Source of the DNA: Solirubrobacter pauli
GTDB taxonomy: Bacteria > Actinomycetota > Thermoleophilia > Solirubrobacterales > Solirubrobacteraceae
Reading direction: 5' to 3'
Assembly (NCBI RefSeq): GCF_003633755.1
Contig: NZ_RBIL01000002.1
Coordinates: 310,001 to 374,000 of the forward strand
DNA: 64,000 nt
The position numbers were made by a program, and so were the translations under genes. The notes beneath the pieces are model-generated. The model saw only the letters and a program-made list of their open reading frames with translations. It made no database searches and was not told where the DNA came from. Below, piece after piece: positions 63,737 to 64,000 of the stretch (positions are counted from its first letter, which is position 1; every line of letters begins with the position of its first letter).

Positions 63737-63762
63737 CGCGGCCGCCCGAGTCGGCGCCGGCG

Positions 63763-64000
63763 TCAGTCGCGCCTCTTGATCAGCAGCCACTGCGGCTTCT
63801 CCCCGTCGCTTGTCCGGTGCAGCGTCCATCCGCCCTGCAAGCGCTCGCCGTCGAGCACGAACGAGGCGTGCCCGCCGTCCAGCGCCGCCGCGAAGTCGGG
63901 CGTCAGCGGCTCATAGGTCCCGCGATCCCAGATCTCGACGTTCGGGCCCTCGTAGTCGCCGTGTGCCAGCGAGTGATCGGGGACCTGGACGGCGAGCCGC
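63763..64000 (-). CDS. LigD-type 3'-phosphoesterase domain protein (5' end outside window)
   Basis: The last 78 residues are visible. VPDHSLAHGDYEG matches the metal-binding region of the LigD phosphoesterase domain, followed by VEIWDRGTYEPL, FVLDGERLQGGWTLHR and the terminal WLLIKRRD. In fused LigD these residues sit between the polymerase/primase and ligase domains; the domain trims 3'-phosphates and ribonucleotides at breaks. The protein ends after this domain and a ligase gene follows on the same strand, giving a split LigD. Whether a polymerase domain lies upstream cannot be seen. Confidence 0.82.
   Translation of the reverse strand, partial: RLAVQVPDHSLAHGDYEGPNVEIWDRGTYEPLTPDFAAALDGGHASFVLDGERLQGGWTLHRTSDGEKPQWLLIKRRD

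Noticed and set aside
1-64000. Secondary-metabolite cluster, prophage, integrative element or IS
   Set aside because: No integrase, transposase, phage structural, polyketide or peptide synthetase gene was found; the methyltransferases and VOC proteins are scattered with individual regulators.

Overview
The window is a very GC-rich, gene-dense chromosome segment. The families present (MmyB-type XRE, CGNR, F420-linked flavin enzymes, rifamycin phosphotransferase, LAL-type LuxR regulator) point to an actinobacterium. The secreted-protein modules and the large number of apparently leaderless genes suggest a soil member of the Thermoleophilia (Solirubrobacter/Conexibacter-like). That placement is inferred from gene content; no rRNA gene is present. 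I saw no tRNA, rRNA, CRISPR array, prophage or insertion sequence.

Layout. 1-5 kb: the 3' part of a GH13 trehalose-synthase-like enzyme, an RsbW-like ATPase with GAF and PAS domains, two small unknown proteins, the wreck of a dihydrofolate-reductase-family gene, and an F420/NADP oxidoreductase. 5-11.4 kb: regulators (XRE, CGNR, TetR) next to an aldo/keto reductase, a VOC/PNPOx pair, a lipoprotein polysaccharide deacetylase, a hydrolase and an acetyltransferase. 11.5-21.4 kb: a secreted ThuA protein with two EF-hand-like loops, rifamycin phosphotransferase (rph) preceded by an element resembling the rifamycin-associated element, a LysR/MFS pair, a frameshifted unknown gene and a secreted amidase. 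21.4-28.4 kb: an orphan sensor kinase coupled to a VOC protein, a MacA-MacB-like ABC exporter operon with two extra single-span proteins, and a three-gene operon containing a 27-residue membrane peptide. 28.4-36.6 kb: secreted proteins, an F420-type oxidoreductase operon with a frameshifted 46-codon gene, a TIGR03118 protein sharing its C-terminal module with the amidase, and an FMN-dependent alpha-hydroxy-acid dehydrogenase. 36.6-43.9 kb: a CFI-box protein, three methyltransferases with PadR and MarR regulators, and a P-loop ATPase fused to an OmpR-type DNA-binding domain. 43.9-48.4 kb: LtrA, an EamA transporter, and a VKOR/DsbA oxidative-folding pair. 48.4-51.1 kb: a BadF-type sugar kinase, murQ and a TauE-like permease, a likely muropeptide-recycling unit. 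51-57.7 kb: a MerR-controlled divergent locus, an LLM oxidoreductase, an AbiEi/DUF559 protein, a truncated haemoglobin and an NTF2-like protein. 57.8-64 kb: 6-phosphogluconate dehydrogenase, YaaA, a large LuxR-type ATPase regulator, and a DNA ligase next to a stand-alone LigD-type 3'-phosphoesterase.

Two window-wide features stand out. About twenty genes have a TAnnnT hexamer ending 6-9 bases before the start codon with no ribosome binding site between, which suggests widespread leaderless transcription. Neighbouring genes are also packed by 1- or 4-base stop/start overlaps, so most same-strand runs are probably translationally coupled operons.
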